Positions 1 to 6,990 of a stretch of DNA of 64,000 nucleotides are shown piece by piece (position 1 is the first letter of the stretch; every line of letters starts with the position of its first letter). The notes below the pieces were generated by a model that saw only the letters and a list, made by a program, of their open reading frames with translations, was not told where the DNA came from and did not search any database. The DNA is from an uncultured Oscillospiraceae bacterium (GTDB lineage: Bacteria; Bacillota; Clostridia; Oscillospirales; Oscillospiraceae). The stretch lies in NCBI GenBank assembly GCA_949841355.1, contig CATKZP010000002.1:1-64000 (forward strand). The letters run 5' to 3'. The position numbers and the translations under genes are program-made.

Positions 1-123
1 TAGCTGTCCATTTCTTGGGATTGCTATCTGTATCTCTGTCCACTTTGAGGGGACGTGCCCGCCTTTTTCGTGTCCACTTTCCTAATCTTCCTTTTCGTCT
101 TGTGTCCACTTTATGGGGTACAT
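1..123. repeat. Tandem IS21-like terminal repeats (element end)
   Basis: The motif TGTCCACTTT occurs at 37, 71 and 103, with a degenerate copy at 5, giving a 32-34 bp period. The last copy runs into TTATGGGGTACA, ending in CA at about 122. Several directly repeated boxes at an end that finishes in CA are characteristic of IS21-family insertion sequences. I infer the right end of an IS whose transposase genes lie off-window to the left. No transposase is visible here. Confidence 0.4.
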
Positions 124-894
124 TTTACTATTCAACAGTATAACATAAAAATTTTTTTAATGCAAGAAAACGACTAAATGAAGTAAAAAGTAACAATAGA
201 GCAATTAAGGGTTGCTTATCTGTAAATTAAAATCTCCCTACGCCGCCGCCGTAAACGTCCGTTTCCGCCGTGTTTTTGTGTCAGTCAGGAAATCCACCGA
301 GAAAAGCCAACACAAGAGCAAGCAAGGATAGTTTCCTGAAACCATCCCCCGTCCTACTCTATTAGCTCCCTATGGGCTGGGGAAGTAGTCACAGGAGAAA
401 GCACATCAGAGCGCACAGGAGAGGTTTTAAGCCTCATTTATGCGTTCTTATTTTTTGTAATTCAGCCTACCATTGCTCGTTATAAATGCAGAAAATGAGT
501 TCAAAAACTACCGCTGAAATTGGCTGAAAAGTGACAGTGAATACAATGTTTTAATAAAGCGGCAATAGAGTATCTAGGAAAGTAATATCAGCAACAGAAA
601 TTGGCTAGTATTGTGTCAAAAACCTTTATTTTTTTATTGAACTGTAAGGAACAGAACAAATTGAAGTTAAATAGTGAAAATTATGTAGCAGATTAGATAG
701 AAAAAGCACAGAAAAGGCCATTGATAAGAAGAAACTGCAAAGACCTAATAGGAAAATAAGCCGCCGAGAGCCGTTTTCTATGGGTATTATGACGAAATCC
801 ATAAAACTAGTTAAGTGTTGTAAAAAAATCTAGCTAGAAATTCGCTGAAAGTGTTGTGCCACAATGGATTGAAGCGGGTCAAGGAAAAGGAGAT
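124..894. other. AT-rich stretch with no supported gene
   Basis: No open frame with a ribosome site or a recognisable protein is seen in these 771 bases, which are much richer in A+T than the rest of the window. Two short segments at 863-883 reappear in inverted orientation inside the truncated recombinase end (910-933), suggesting a rearrangement scar. The stretch is probably mobile-element debris between the IS end and the truncated recombinase. Confidence 0.5.
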
Positions 895-1884
895 TTATAT
901 TAGCAGATTTTCAATCCATTCTTTCTTGACCGCCTTTTTGTCACAGCCCTTTTTCCGCTTGGCGTGGCCGCACTTATAATGATAGTGCGCTTTCCCGGTG
1001 TGGCTTGTGCCGCTGTCCCCTACCATCATCCGGCCACACTTGCCGCAAAACAGCTTTGTGGTCAGTAAAAACTTATCATCAGCCTTTGCCGCCGCTGGTG
1101 CTCTCTTATTCTTCTCGCGCCTCATTTGCACCCGGTCAAAAAGCTCCTGGGGGACAATGGCGGGCACTCCATCGGGAATGACGGTATCACTATAATGAAA
1201 TTCACCGATATAGGCCCGGTTTTGCAAGAGCTTGTTGAAGCTGGAATATTTGAACTCGTTCCCCTTCCGGGTCTTGATGCCGCGCCTGTTCAAGTCCTCT
1301 ATAATCTCCCCCAGGGTTTCCCCTTCGGCGTACCGCTTGAAGATTTCCAGCACTACGGGAGCGGTGGCCGGGTCAATTTGCAAATGGTGGTCAGCCAGGA
1401 AATACCCGAACGGGGGAGGCCCGCCGTTATTGTTGCATTTCAAAGCGTTATCCTTCTGCCCCCGACGTATCTTCTCGGCCAACTCTGCGGAATAATATTC
1501 GGCCATACCTTCCAGCATGGATTCCAGAATAATCCCTTCCGGCCCCTCGGTGATATGCTCTGTGGCGGACACCACCCGGACGCCGTTCTTTTTCAGAATA
1601 TTCTTGTAGTGTGCGCTGTCATAGCGGTTCCGGGCAAACCTGTCCAGCTTCCAGACAAGAACCGTATCAAACAGGTGCTTGCCGCTGTCCCTTATCATTC
1701 GTTGGAAGTCCAGCCGTTTGTCCGTGTCCTTGGAAGCGGACAACGCCCGGTCAATGTAGCTGTCAATTACCCGGATTCCGTTTTTGCTGGCATACTCCCG
1801 GCACTCCCGCAACTGGCCCTCTATGGATTCCTCCCGCTGACGGTCCGACGAGAACCGGGCATAAATCACGGCGTTGGCGCTCAT
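895..1884 (-). pseudogene. Large serine recombinase, C-terminally truncated
   Basis: This encodes the N-terminal part of a large serine recombinase, an enzyme that cuts and rejoins DNA at att sites through a serine nucleophile. The catalytic resolvase domain starts at once (VIYARFSSDRQ, then LDRFARN near residue 85). A recombinase domain and a zinc ribbon follow, with the paired cysteines CGKCG and CGH...GC near residues 280-315. The protein stops at residue 329, directly after the ribbon. Family members usually run to about 500 residues with a coiled-coil tail, so the C-terminal third is missing. Its start overlaps the stop of the upstream XRE gene by 4 bp, implying co-expression. It is probably inactive or altered in directionality. 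Confidence 0.75.
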
Positions 1885-2237
1885 TTTTTCGATTTCTCCA
1901 TCATCTTGAATAGGGTTTCTTTCAGCTTGTTATTAAACGGGGAAGCCGGGTCAAAGCACATCTCTATAAACTGTTTCATGCCCTCGCTGGTGGCGGTTGG
2001 CTGGGGCCTGTATTCGTATAACTGCCCTTGGGGCTGGTTTGTGCGGCACGTCAGATAATCCATTGAGACATTGAAATAGTCAGCCCACCATACAAGGATT
2101 TTCACGGAAGGGGCCGTTTTACCCGCTTCCATTCTGGCAATGGTGGTTTGATTCGTTCCGCACAGTTTGGCAATTTCCATTTGTGACAAGCGGGCAGTCT
2201 CCCGTAACTCCCGCATACGCTGGCCGATTTCATTCAT
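1881..2237 (-). CDS. XRE-family transcriptional regulator
   Basis: This 118-residue protein has an N-terminal helix-turn-helix of the Cro/CI type (about residues 4-60: MRELRETARLSQMEIAKLCGT, then a TTIARMEAGK recognition segment). A short C-terminal tail without known motifs may mediate oligomerisation. It most likely represses its own promoter and the recombinase that follows with an ATGA overlap. A strong ribosome site (AAAGGAGG) lies just upstream, and a 10-bp perfect inverted repeat overlaps the promoter. Such repressor-recombinase pairs are typical of mobile elements. The family is clear; the target set is inferred. Confidence 0.85.
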   Translation of the reverse strand: MNEIGQRMRELRETARLSQMEIAKLCGTNQTTIARMEAGKTAPSVKILVWWADYFNVSMDYLTCRTNQPQGQLYEYRPQPTATSEGMKQFIEMCFDPASPFNNKLKETLFKMMEKSKK

Positions 2238-2260
2238 AATCTGGCCTCCTTTCTATAGTC

Positions 2261-2300
2261 TGTTTTAGCACAAACTTGCGCTTTTGTCAATGCTAAAACA
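2261..2300 (-). promoter_or_regulatory. Promoter with operator dyad for the XRE/recombinase operon
   Basis: On the minus strand a TTGACA -35 box (2290-2285) is followed after 17 bp by TAAAAC as -10. Perfect 10-bp arms TGTTTTAGCA (2261-2270) and TGCTAAAACA (2291-2300) bracket it, one overlapping the -10 and the other upstream of the -35. The layout fits autorepression by the XRE protein. Confidence 0.65.
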
Positions 2301-2486
2301 GCATACATTCAAAGCGTTTTTAACCTATGCCCCGCAGGGCATGAAAGCGTCAGCAATTCGGAGAATTGCGATAGCGTACCAAACCGCTGGCCCCGCCTTA
2401 TGCCAGGGGAACGAAAACCGCCCATGCTCCACCCGTGGCGGGCCACTCAGGGGCCGACAGGCAACAACGCCACTTTAATTACAAAT

Positions 2487-2523
2487 AACTCCCCGCCGCT
2501 CCTGGGTAGGAACGGTGGGGAGT
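2487..2523 (-). terminator. Hairpin terminator after the SLH gene
   Basis: AACTCCCC and GGGGAGTT arms flank a GC-rich imperfect stem just past the stop of the SLH gene. The minus-strand tail is T-rich. Confidence 0.5.
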
Positions 2524-2538
2524 TTGTGCGGTGGGGGT

Positions 2539-3639
2539 TTAGTTGTTGTAAGCGCGGTAAAGGAATGTCGCAATTTGCGCCCGGTTGCACACACTGCCGG
2601 GGTCGAACTGGTTTTCTGCTACCCCAGTCGTGATTTTCTTCTCACTCGCCCAACTTACTGCCTTTATGAAATCCTCACTGTAACCGTTCATATCGGTGAA
2701 ACTGCTGGCCGCAGCGGTGGGCTTACCCTTGGCTTGCCACATATAATTGACCGCAGTCGCGCGGGTGCAAGGCTCACTGCCATCAAAAGAACTGTCAATC
2801 ATGCCTTTTTCATAGGCCCAGTTGATAGCGTCCTGATGCCATTCCTCCACGTCAACGGGGGCTTTAGCGGCCTGGGGTTTTCCCTCCGCCCGCCAAAGGA
2901 AGGTCAGAATTTGGGACTGGGTGCAGTCGCTTCCTGGTTCAAAGATACCTTCGCCAGTACCCGTTGTAATGCCTTTATCCGCCGCCCAGGCCACGGGGTC
3001 ACTATACCAGCAGCGGCCAGCGACATCATCAAAAGCCCCGGCGGAGAGCAGCACTTGCCCCAAGAAGTTGTCATTAGAGTAGAAAAAAATTATCGTGTTA
3101 TCGCCAAACAAGTCATGCAGACGGTCAGCATTGCACGCATAGCCTCCCTCTACCCGTTTAAAACCAGGCAGAGCAATAGTACGTGCAAAACGGACAACAT
3201 CGTCCGTCATTTTGTATGCGGCACCGTCCTCCGGGATGGGCAAAACGTCATAGCCTTTAATAATCCCTTCGCTATTCTTTTTTTCTTGGAAAAGCCGTTG
3301 GTCATATATGCCGTCGTTATCAGGGTCAGACCACGCAATTGTAATAAGTGCGCCCGGCTCATCTTCCGTCAGATTGTACGCGCCAACAGAAAATTCCTCA
3401 CTTGTGGGAACCAAAAGGTACGAATCCGGTTCAAAATCATTGGGTGCGCCGAGCTTGCCAGTTGTTCCCTCAACGACGTATCTTACTTTACATTCAAAGT
3501 TATTCGCCCACGAAACAAGGAACTCATCAGGAACGCTGTACTGAAGCTCTGCGGAAGTGTCCGTGCCCGCCGCGAACGCCGGGACAGCCAGCCCCAGGCA
3601 CAGGGCCAGCGCGAGGAAAAATGCCGAGATTTTTTTCAT
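2539..3639 (-). CDS. Secreted S-layer-homology (SLH) domain protein
   Basis: The start was placed at the methionine opening the signal peptide (MKKISAFFLALALCLGLAVP...AFA), about 8 bases after an AAGGAG ribosome site; upstream codons in the same frame look non-coding. The mature protein, about 345 residues, has an unassigned N-terminal domain of about 190 residues. Three SLH repeats follow (WAADKGITTGTGEGIFEPGS, WAYEKGMIDSS, WASEKKITTGVAENQFDPGS), ending with the usual RAQIATFLYRAYNN. SLH triplets anchor proteins to cell-wall pyruvylated polymers, so this is a cell-surface protein. The N-terminal function is unknown. A surface protein in a mobile segment could affect mating contact or phage adsorption, but that is speculation. 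Confidence 0.85.
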   Translation of the reverse strand: MKKISAFFLALALCLGLAVPAFAAGTDTSAELQYSVPDEFLVSWANNFECKVRYVVEGTTGKLGAPNDFEPDSYLLVPTSEEFSVGAYNLTEDEPGALITIAWSDPDNDGIYDQRLFQEKKNSEGIIKGYDVLPIPEDGAAYKMTDDVVRFARTIALPGFKRVEGGYACNADRLHDLFGDNTIIFFYSNDNFLGQVLLSAGAFDDVAGRCWYSDPVAWAADKGITTGTGEGIFEPGSDCTQSQILTFLWRAEGKPQAAKAPVDVEEWHQDAINWAYEKGMIDSSFDGSEPCTRATAVNYMWQAKGKPTAAASSFTDMNGYSEDFIKAVSWASEKKITTGVAENQFDPGSVCNRAQIATFLYRAYNN

Positions 3640-3802
3640 GTCCGTTTCTCTCCTTATAAAATGTTGTCCAACAGGCGGCGGCGGGGGACGGCTCCCCCGC
3701 CTTTTGCCCCTGCTGGAAACATAAAAGCGGCGTCGAGTTTCAAAAAACCCAACACCGCCTTGATAAATCAATGCGAACACAGCGCACTACACCCATTCCC
3801 CC

Positions 3803-3831
3803 TTGAAAAACGGATGGAAAATGGATATAAT
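3803..3831 (+). promoter_or_regulatory. Strong orphan sigma-A-type promoter
   Basis: TTGAAA (3803-3808), exactly 17 bp, then TATAAT (3826-3831). No plus-strand gene follows for more than 1 kb; the next plus-strand CDS is at 4977 and the intervening gene is on the minus strand. Transcription would enter the hairpin at 3890-3920. Confidence 0.6.
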
Positions 3832-3837
3832 GAGCCT

Positions 3838-3920
3838 GTGGTACAATCCTAAGAGATTGCTGTGTTGAGTGGTCGTGTCACTCGCGCAGGGCTATAGGGT
3901 GCTACCAACACCCTATAGCC
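3838..3920 (+). ncRNA. Candidate small RNA ending in a perfect hairpin
   Basis: Downstream of the orphan promoter, a 12-bp perfect stem (3890-3901 with 3909-3920) encloses the 7-base loop CTACCAA. A roughly 80-nt transcript is possible. The stem lacks a clear U-tract, so termination is uncertain. A regulatory or copy-number RNA for the neighbouring replicon is one option, and a protein-binding cruciform another. Confidence 0.3.
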
Positions 3921-4040
3921 TGCCGCATTTATGCTTCCACCATGATTTTAGCCTATGCGCGGGGAAAATGCAAGCCCCATTTAGAAGTTTTAGGCGAAAA
4001 TGCCCCGCTTGGGGCCGACAGGTGAAATACAAAAAGAGAA

Positions 4041-4068
4041 GGAGCGTCAGCTTGCGGGCTGACGCTCC
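4041..4068. terminator. Bidirectional terminator
   Basis: An 11-bp perfect stem GGAGCGTCAGC/GCTGACGCTCC has a 6-base loop and T-rich tails on both sides (TCTGCTTTT on plus, CTTCTCTTTTT on minus). It sits directly after the stop of the minus-strand gene at 4076. Confidence 0.7.
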
Positions 4069-4075
4069 TCTGCTT

Positions 4076-4651
4076 TTACTTTGCCACTTTAATACCTTTG
4101 GGCGGTAATATATAAAGCGATTCTCTAAGCCACTTGCAGTCTTCCCCTGAAAGCCCTTCTTCCCCTTTTTCTTTAGGGATTGCCCCAGACATAAACGCGG
4201 TAATCGTTGCCCGGGCGAGTAAAGGTCTATTTTCTTCAATCCACGATAGTCCCTGTCTGGCAGCTTCAATACGTTTGTATAGACATTCTATCCCCTCAAA
4301 AAAGATGGGATAAAATTCATCATGAATTCTTTCTATCACTTCTTTTTCCATAGATTCTTTTTTACCATGGGGCGGTTTTAGGTTGTTGATATGTGATTTA
4401 TACGCTTGTTCCATGGCGGTTGTAATTTGTTCATAGCTTAACTTTGCCGGAACCCCTCGGCGCAAATCTCTCTTGACGGTACTTGCCTTAACTCCCCAAC
4501 AAGGGGCAATCTCTTTACAAAATCTATACAGTGGCATTCTTATAGAGTCCGAAGCTATGCGTACTATCTCACCAATAAATTTGTATGTCGCTTTCTCGAT
4601 TTCCTGAACAAACTGTTTGCATTCATCTGCACTAATCAGGTTACTACCCAT
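4076..4651 (-). CDS. Hypothetical protein of the CRESS element, possible HTH
   Basis: This is a 191-residue soluble protein with no family that I recognise. Residues about 40-75 (YRFCKEIAPCWGVKASTVKRDLRRGVPAKL) could form a helix-turn-helix, and the rest is predicted helical. The start is supported by an AGGAGGTGGGC ribosome site, with a small inverted repeat (GATGGT/ACCATC, 4674-4694) just upstream that might be an operator. It is divergent from the replication genes beginning at 4977, the usual position of a repressor of replication or transfer. That role is inferred from position only. Confidence 0.6.
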   Translation of the reverse strand: MGSNLISADECKQFVQEIEKATYKFIGEIVRIASDSIRMPLYRFCKEIAPCWGVKASTVKRDLRRGVPAKLSYEQITTAMEQAYKSHINNLKPPHGKKESMEKEVIERIHDEFYPIFFEGIECLYKRIEAARQGLSWIEENRPLLARATITAFMSGAIPKEKGEEGLSGEDCKWLRESLYILPPKGIKVAK

Positions 4652-4713
4652 ATTAATTAGCCCACCTCCTTTAGATGGTTTTCAATATACCATCGTAAGG
4701 ACAAAAATGCAAT

Positions 4714-4829
4714 AGGGGGCAAAATTTTTAGGAATGATAGGCGGCAAAATGCCCCCCATTATCCTTAAAAGTTTTGCCCCTGATTTTCATTTTCCTTCGG
4801 GCATGCTACAATTAGATTCGAACCGGTTC
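4714..4829 (+). promoter_or_regulatory. Promoter and dyads upstream of the replication operon
   Basis: A TACAAT -10 (4807-4812) has a weak TTTTCA -35 (4784-4789). An imperfect dyad of about 24 bp per arm (GGGGCAAAA at 4716 to TTTTGCCCC near 4781) lies upstream. A 10-bp palindrome GAACCGGTTC (4820-4829) sits at the expected transcription start. This looks like a controlled promoter in the divergent region between the 191-residue protein and the replication genes. Confidence 0.45.
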
Positions 4830-4976
4830 AAATGCACGTTGAAATCCGAAAAAGGAACGAATAGCATAATTGCCGTTCTTGTCCACCAGCTTCATGCAGT
4901 TAGCTACTGCATAAAAGCGCAAAAGCTTTCCTGAAAGGCCAACAGGAAAGCCGTATTTTAGAAAGAGGTTATAATA

Positions 4977-5231
4977 ATGCGTATTTGTATCAGAGGAATC
5001 CGTGAACTTGATTTCAAAACCGATGATGGAGATGAAGTCAAGGGTACACAAATTTTCTACAGCTATCCCAGTGACGGAGTGATCGGGGAAAAGACGGACA
5101 AGCTGTTCGTCCGAAAGGGCAGTTTCCAGCTCCCGCCCGAACTCGCGCCCGGAAAGCATCTTGATATTTTCTGCGACACGAAGGGCCACGTGGAGTATAT
5201 CCAGGCGGTGTCCACGTCTGCGGGGAAGTAA
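4977..5231 (+). CDS. Small protein of the replication module (possible ssDNA-binding)
   Basis: This 84-residue protein has alternating beta-type segments (RICIRGIRELDF, KGTQIFYSYPSD, KLFVRKGSF, HLDIFCDTKGHVEYIQAV) and no cysteine motif, signal or membrane segment. Length and pattern resemble small OB-fold proteins such as phage gene-V-type ssDNA-binding proteins. Position, first in the operon with an FtsK-like ATPase and a rolling-circle Rep, would suit that role. I cannot establish homology by eye, so the binding function is an inference. A GAAAGAGG ribosome site precedes the ATG. Confidence 0.6.
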   Translation: MRICIRGIRELDFKTDDGDEVKGTQIFYSYPSDGVIGEKTDKLFVRKGSFQLPPELAPGKHLDIFCDTKGHVEYIQAVSTSAGK

Positions 5232-5299
5232 GCATCAGCCTGGGGGCCAGTCCCCAGCCTCACGGGGGCGGCCCCCCTGATATAACAAGGAGAATATAA

Positions 5300-6097
5300 A
5301 TGCAGCTAAAACTATTTACGTTACTTATCGCCATTTGGACAGCGTACAAAGATTTCGTAAGCGACAAGGCCGCAAACGCCGCCTTAGCCGTTAGCGAGCG
5401 GAAGTGGTGGCCGGACTTTTTCAAAGAAAGCGGCCTCATGCTCATGGCCCTGTTTGCGCCTGTCATTGGCATTGCTCTATTGCTCATGCTGGTGCATCGG
5501 CTGAGAAAGGCCATTCTGCTCCTGGTGATGATTCCCGTGTTTATCGCCTCATACCGCATGAATCACCCCGCCAGTGCGGGAAGTGGTGACATTGGCGGAA
5601 AAGTGGGGGAAGAACTCGCCCGAGAGAGGGCAAGGGAGCTGTATCCTTCCGTCCTTGACCTGATGTTCCGGGTGTTGGTTGCCGTTTCCTCGTTCACAGT
5701 AATTGACCGCAAACGAGACACCCACGAGATTGAAACGGCAACCCCCAGTGGTGACCATTTCTACATGGAGGGAGCTGTGGCGGTATACCAATTTGAACTT
5801 GACCTGGAAAATGAAGTCATGCAAGAACAGGCGGACTACCTCCGGGGCAAGCTCCAGGAGTACGGGCGCAAGTTCATCGGGGACTACCCTATGCTCATTA
5901 GTCCCGATTCCGGGGGGCGGTCTGCGCTGGAAGTGCTGGCCGTCCATCCCCTGGGGCACCGAATTTGTATTGATGTGGTTCAAACCACGGCGGCTTCCAT
6001 ACCCATGATTGAGAACCGCCGTCGCGCCAGAGCCGAACGGCAGAACAGCCTGACACCTCCCACCCGCTACGTTGACGAGGATTATGGTGACGAATGA
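5300..6097 (+). CDS. Membrane protein coupled to the FtsK-like ATPase
   Basis: This 265-residue protein has two hydrophobic spans near the N-terminus (about residues 46-65, LMLMALFAPVIGIALLLML, and 72-84, ILLLVMIPVFIAS). A soluble domain of about 170 residues follows. An AAGGAG ribosome site precedes it, and its stop overlaps the start of the ATPase gene (ATGA). FtsK/TcpA coupling proteins normally carry their own N-terminal membrane spans. Here those spans may be on a separate polypeptide, since the ATPase next door has none. It therefore probably tethers the ATPase at the membrane during DNA transfer. No named family was recognised. Confidence 0.65.
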   Translation: MQLKLFTLLIAIWTAYKDFVSDKAANAALAVSERKWWPDFFKESGLMLMALFAPVIGIALLLMLVHRLRKAILLLVMIPVFIASYRMNHPASAGSGDIGGKVGEELARERARELYPSVLDLMFRVLVAVSSFTVIDRKRDTHEIETATPSGDHFYMEGAVAVYQFELDLENEVMQEQADYLRGKLQEYGRKFIGDYPMLISPDSGGRSALEVLAVHPLGHRICIDVVQTTAASIPMIENRRRARAERQNSLTPPTRYVDEDYGDE

Positions 6098-6831
6098 AGC
6101 GGATAACCTTTTGTGCCGAGCGCCTCCCCAATGGGGAGGCCGTCCGGCCTATCCCCATCGACTTTGACAAGTCGCCTCACCTCATCTGCCAGGGCGGCAC
6201 AGGAACGGGCAAGAGTGTGGCAAGCCTGTTGACCACAGCCAAGATATCCCAGCTTCCGGGTTCGCAAGTGTTCATCCTTGATTTCAAGAATGATGTGGAC
6301 ACGTTCAAATTCTGCCATGGGAAGGATTGCCGCTACTGGCGGTTCCGGGACTGTGAAACAGGTTTGGAAAAATACTACAACCTGCTCCAAGATGAACTTG
6401 CGTCAGACGAGGACTGCGGCCCCCGTCCGGTGCGGTGGCTGTGGATAGACGAACTTGGTTCCTGGCTTCTAAACAGTGACAAGAAAACCGCCGATAGCAT
6501 ACGGGCAAAAATCGCAACCATTTTGATGATGGGACGAAGTAGGCGCTTTTTTGTCCAAACAAGCGTCCAACGCGCCCAGGCGGAATTATTCAGCCAGGGG
6601 AGCCGGGACAACTACTCTGTGTGCCTTGGCATGGGGAACCTTACCAAAGAATCCGCTTCCGTCCTGGGCTTCTCCCGTGATGAATTTCTGCCCATAACTG
6701 AAATTGGCGGGGGGCACCTGATAATGGGCGGGCGGCAGTACCCGGTACAAATCCCTTACATCGGCCCCCGAGGGATGGCGCGGATGAAGGAGGACATTTT
6801 GAAAGCTCTTATGCGAAATGATGAAAATTGA
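6094..6831 (+). CDS. FtsK/TcpA-like DNA translocase ATPase
   Basis: This 245-residue P-loop ATPase has Walker A GGTGTGKS (about residues 34-41) within LICQGGTGTGKSVASLL and a DFKND segment. Walker B is WLWIDEL near residue 115, and a sensor-like RRFFVQTSVQRAQAE follows. It matches the motor domain of FtsK/SpoIIIE/TcpA-type coupling proteins, which pump DNA or bring it to a transfer channel, but it is short and lacks membrane spans. It is translationally coupled to the membrane protein upstream. In Gram-positive mobilizable elements such a protein usually accompanies a rolling-circle Rep/relaxase. A Zot-like phage protein is less likely because no C-terminal membrane span is present. Confidence 0.8.
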   Translation: MKRITFCAERLPNGEAVRPIPIDFDKSPHLICQGGTGTGKSVASLLTTAKISQLPGSQVFILDFKNDVDTFKFCHGKDCRYWRFRDCETGLEKYYNLLQDELASDEDCGPRPVRWLWIDELGSWLLNSDKKTADSIRAKIATILMMGRSRRFFVQTSVQRAQAELFSQGSRDNYSVCLGMGNLTKESASVLGFSRDEFLPITEIGGGHLIMGGRQYPVQIPYIGPRGMARMKEDILKALMRNDEN

Positions 6832-6846
6832 CAGGAGGCAATCAAG

Positions 6847-6936
6847 ATGAAATTTGAAACAGTGAGTGATTTTCTGACCGGCCCATCCCGCCGCCCGCAG
6901 GGCGAAGCCCAGCGGGCGGCGGGGTTGCCTGGATAG
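6847..6936 (+). CDS. Small ORF overlapping the replication origin
   Basis: A 29-codon frame starts with ATG after an excellent AGGAGG ribosome site (8-base spacing), just after the FtsK-like gene. It reads MKFETVSDFLTGPSRRPQG... and its TAG stop is the first three bases of the origin nonanucleotide. The frame runs through a long GC-rich hairpin (6887-6923). It may be a leader peptide whose translation affects origin folding or rep expression. Alternatively it may be the remnant of a longer gene cut by insertion of the origin hairpin. Coding status is uncertain. Confidence 0.35.
   Translation: MKFETVSDFLTGPSRRPQGEAQRAAGLPG
6887..6923. repeat. GC-rich double hairpin upstream of the origin
   Basis: A 12-bp perfect stem (6887-6898 with 6912-6923) encloses a second small stem GGGC-GAA-GCCC. 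It abuts the origin stem-loop, sharing base 6923. There is no T-tract, so it is not an ordinary terminator. It may stall transcription from the ATPase gene or assist single-strand exposure at the origin. Confidence 0.6.
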
Positions 6937-6967
6937 TATTACCCAGGCAACCTCTGTACCGTGTACC
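6923..6967 (+). other. CRESS-DNA-type replication origin: stem-loop with TAGTATTAC and iterons
   Basis: A perfect 10-bp stem GGTTGCCTGG (6923-6932) / CCAGGCAACC (6943-6952) presents the loop ATAGTATTAC. Bases 6934-6942 are TAGTATTAC, the nonanucleotide class (NANTATTAC) that circovirus and geminivirus Reps nick between T and A of TATT/AC. Immediately 3' are two tandem TGTACC hexamers (6955-6960, 6962-6967) at 7-bp spacing, the position and style of Rep-binding iterons. The rep gene starts 24 bases later. The structure is visible directly; nicking here is inferred from the paired Rep. Confidence 0.9.
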
Positions 6968-6990
6968 ATCCAGGAAAAGGAAACTGAAAT

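Noticed and set aside
2515-3852. 445-residue plus-strand frame over the SLH gene
   Set aside because: The minus strand carries a signal peptide, three SLH repeats and a ribosome site; the plus frame has none of these.
4812-5189. 125-residue minus-strand frame opposite the 84-residue gene
   Set aside because: No ribosome site or recognisable motif; the plus-strand gene has a ribosome site and fits the replication operon direction.
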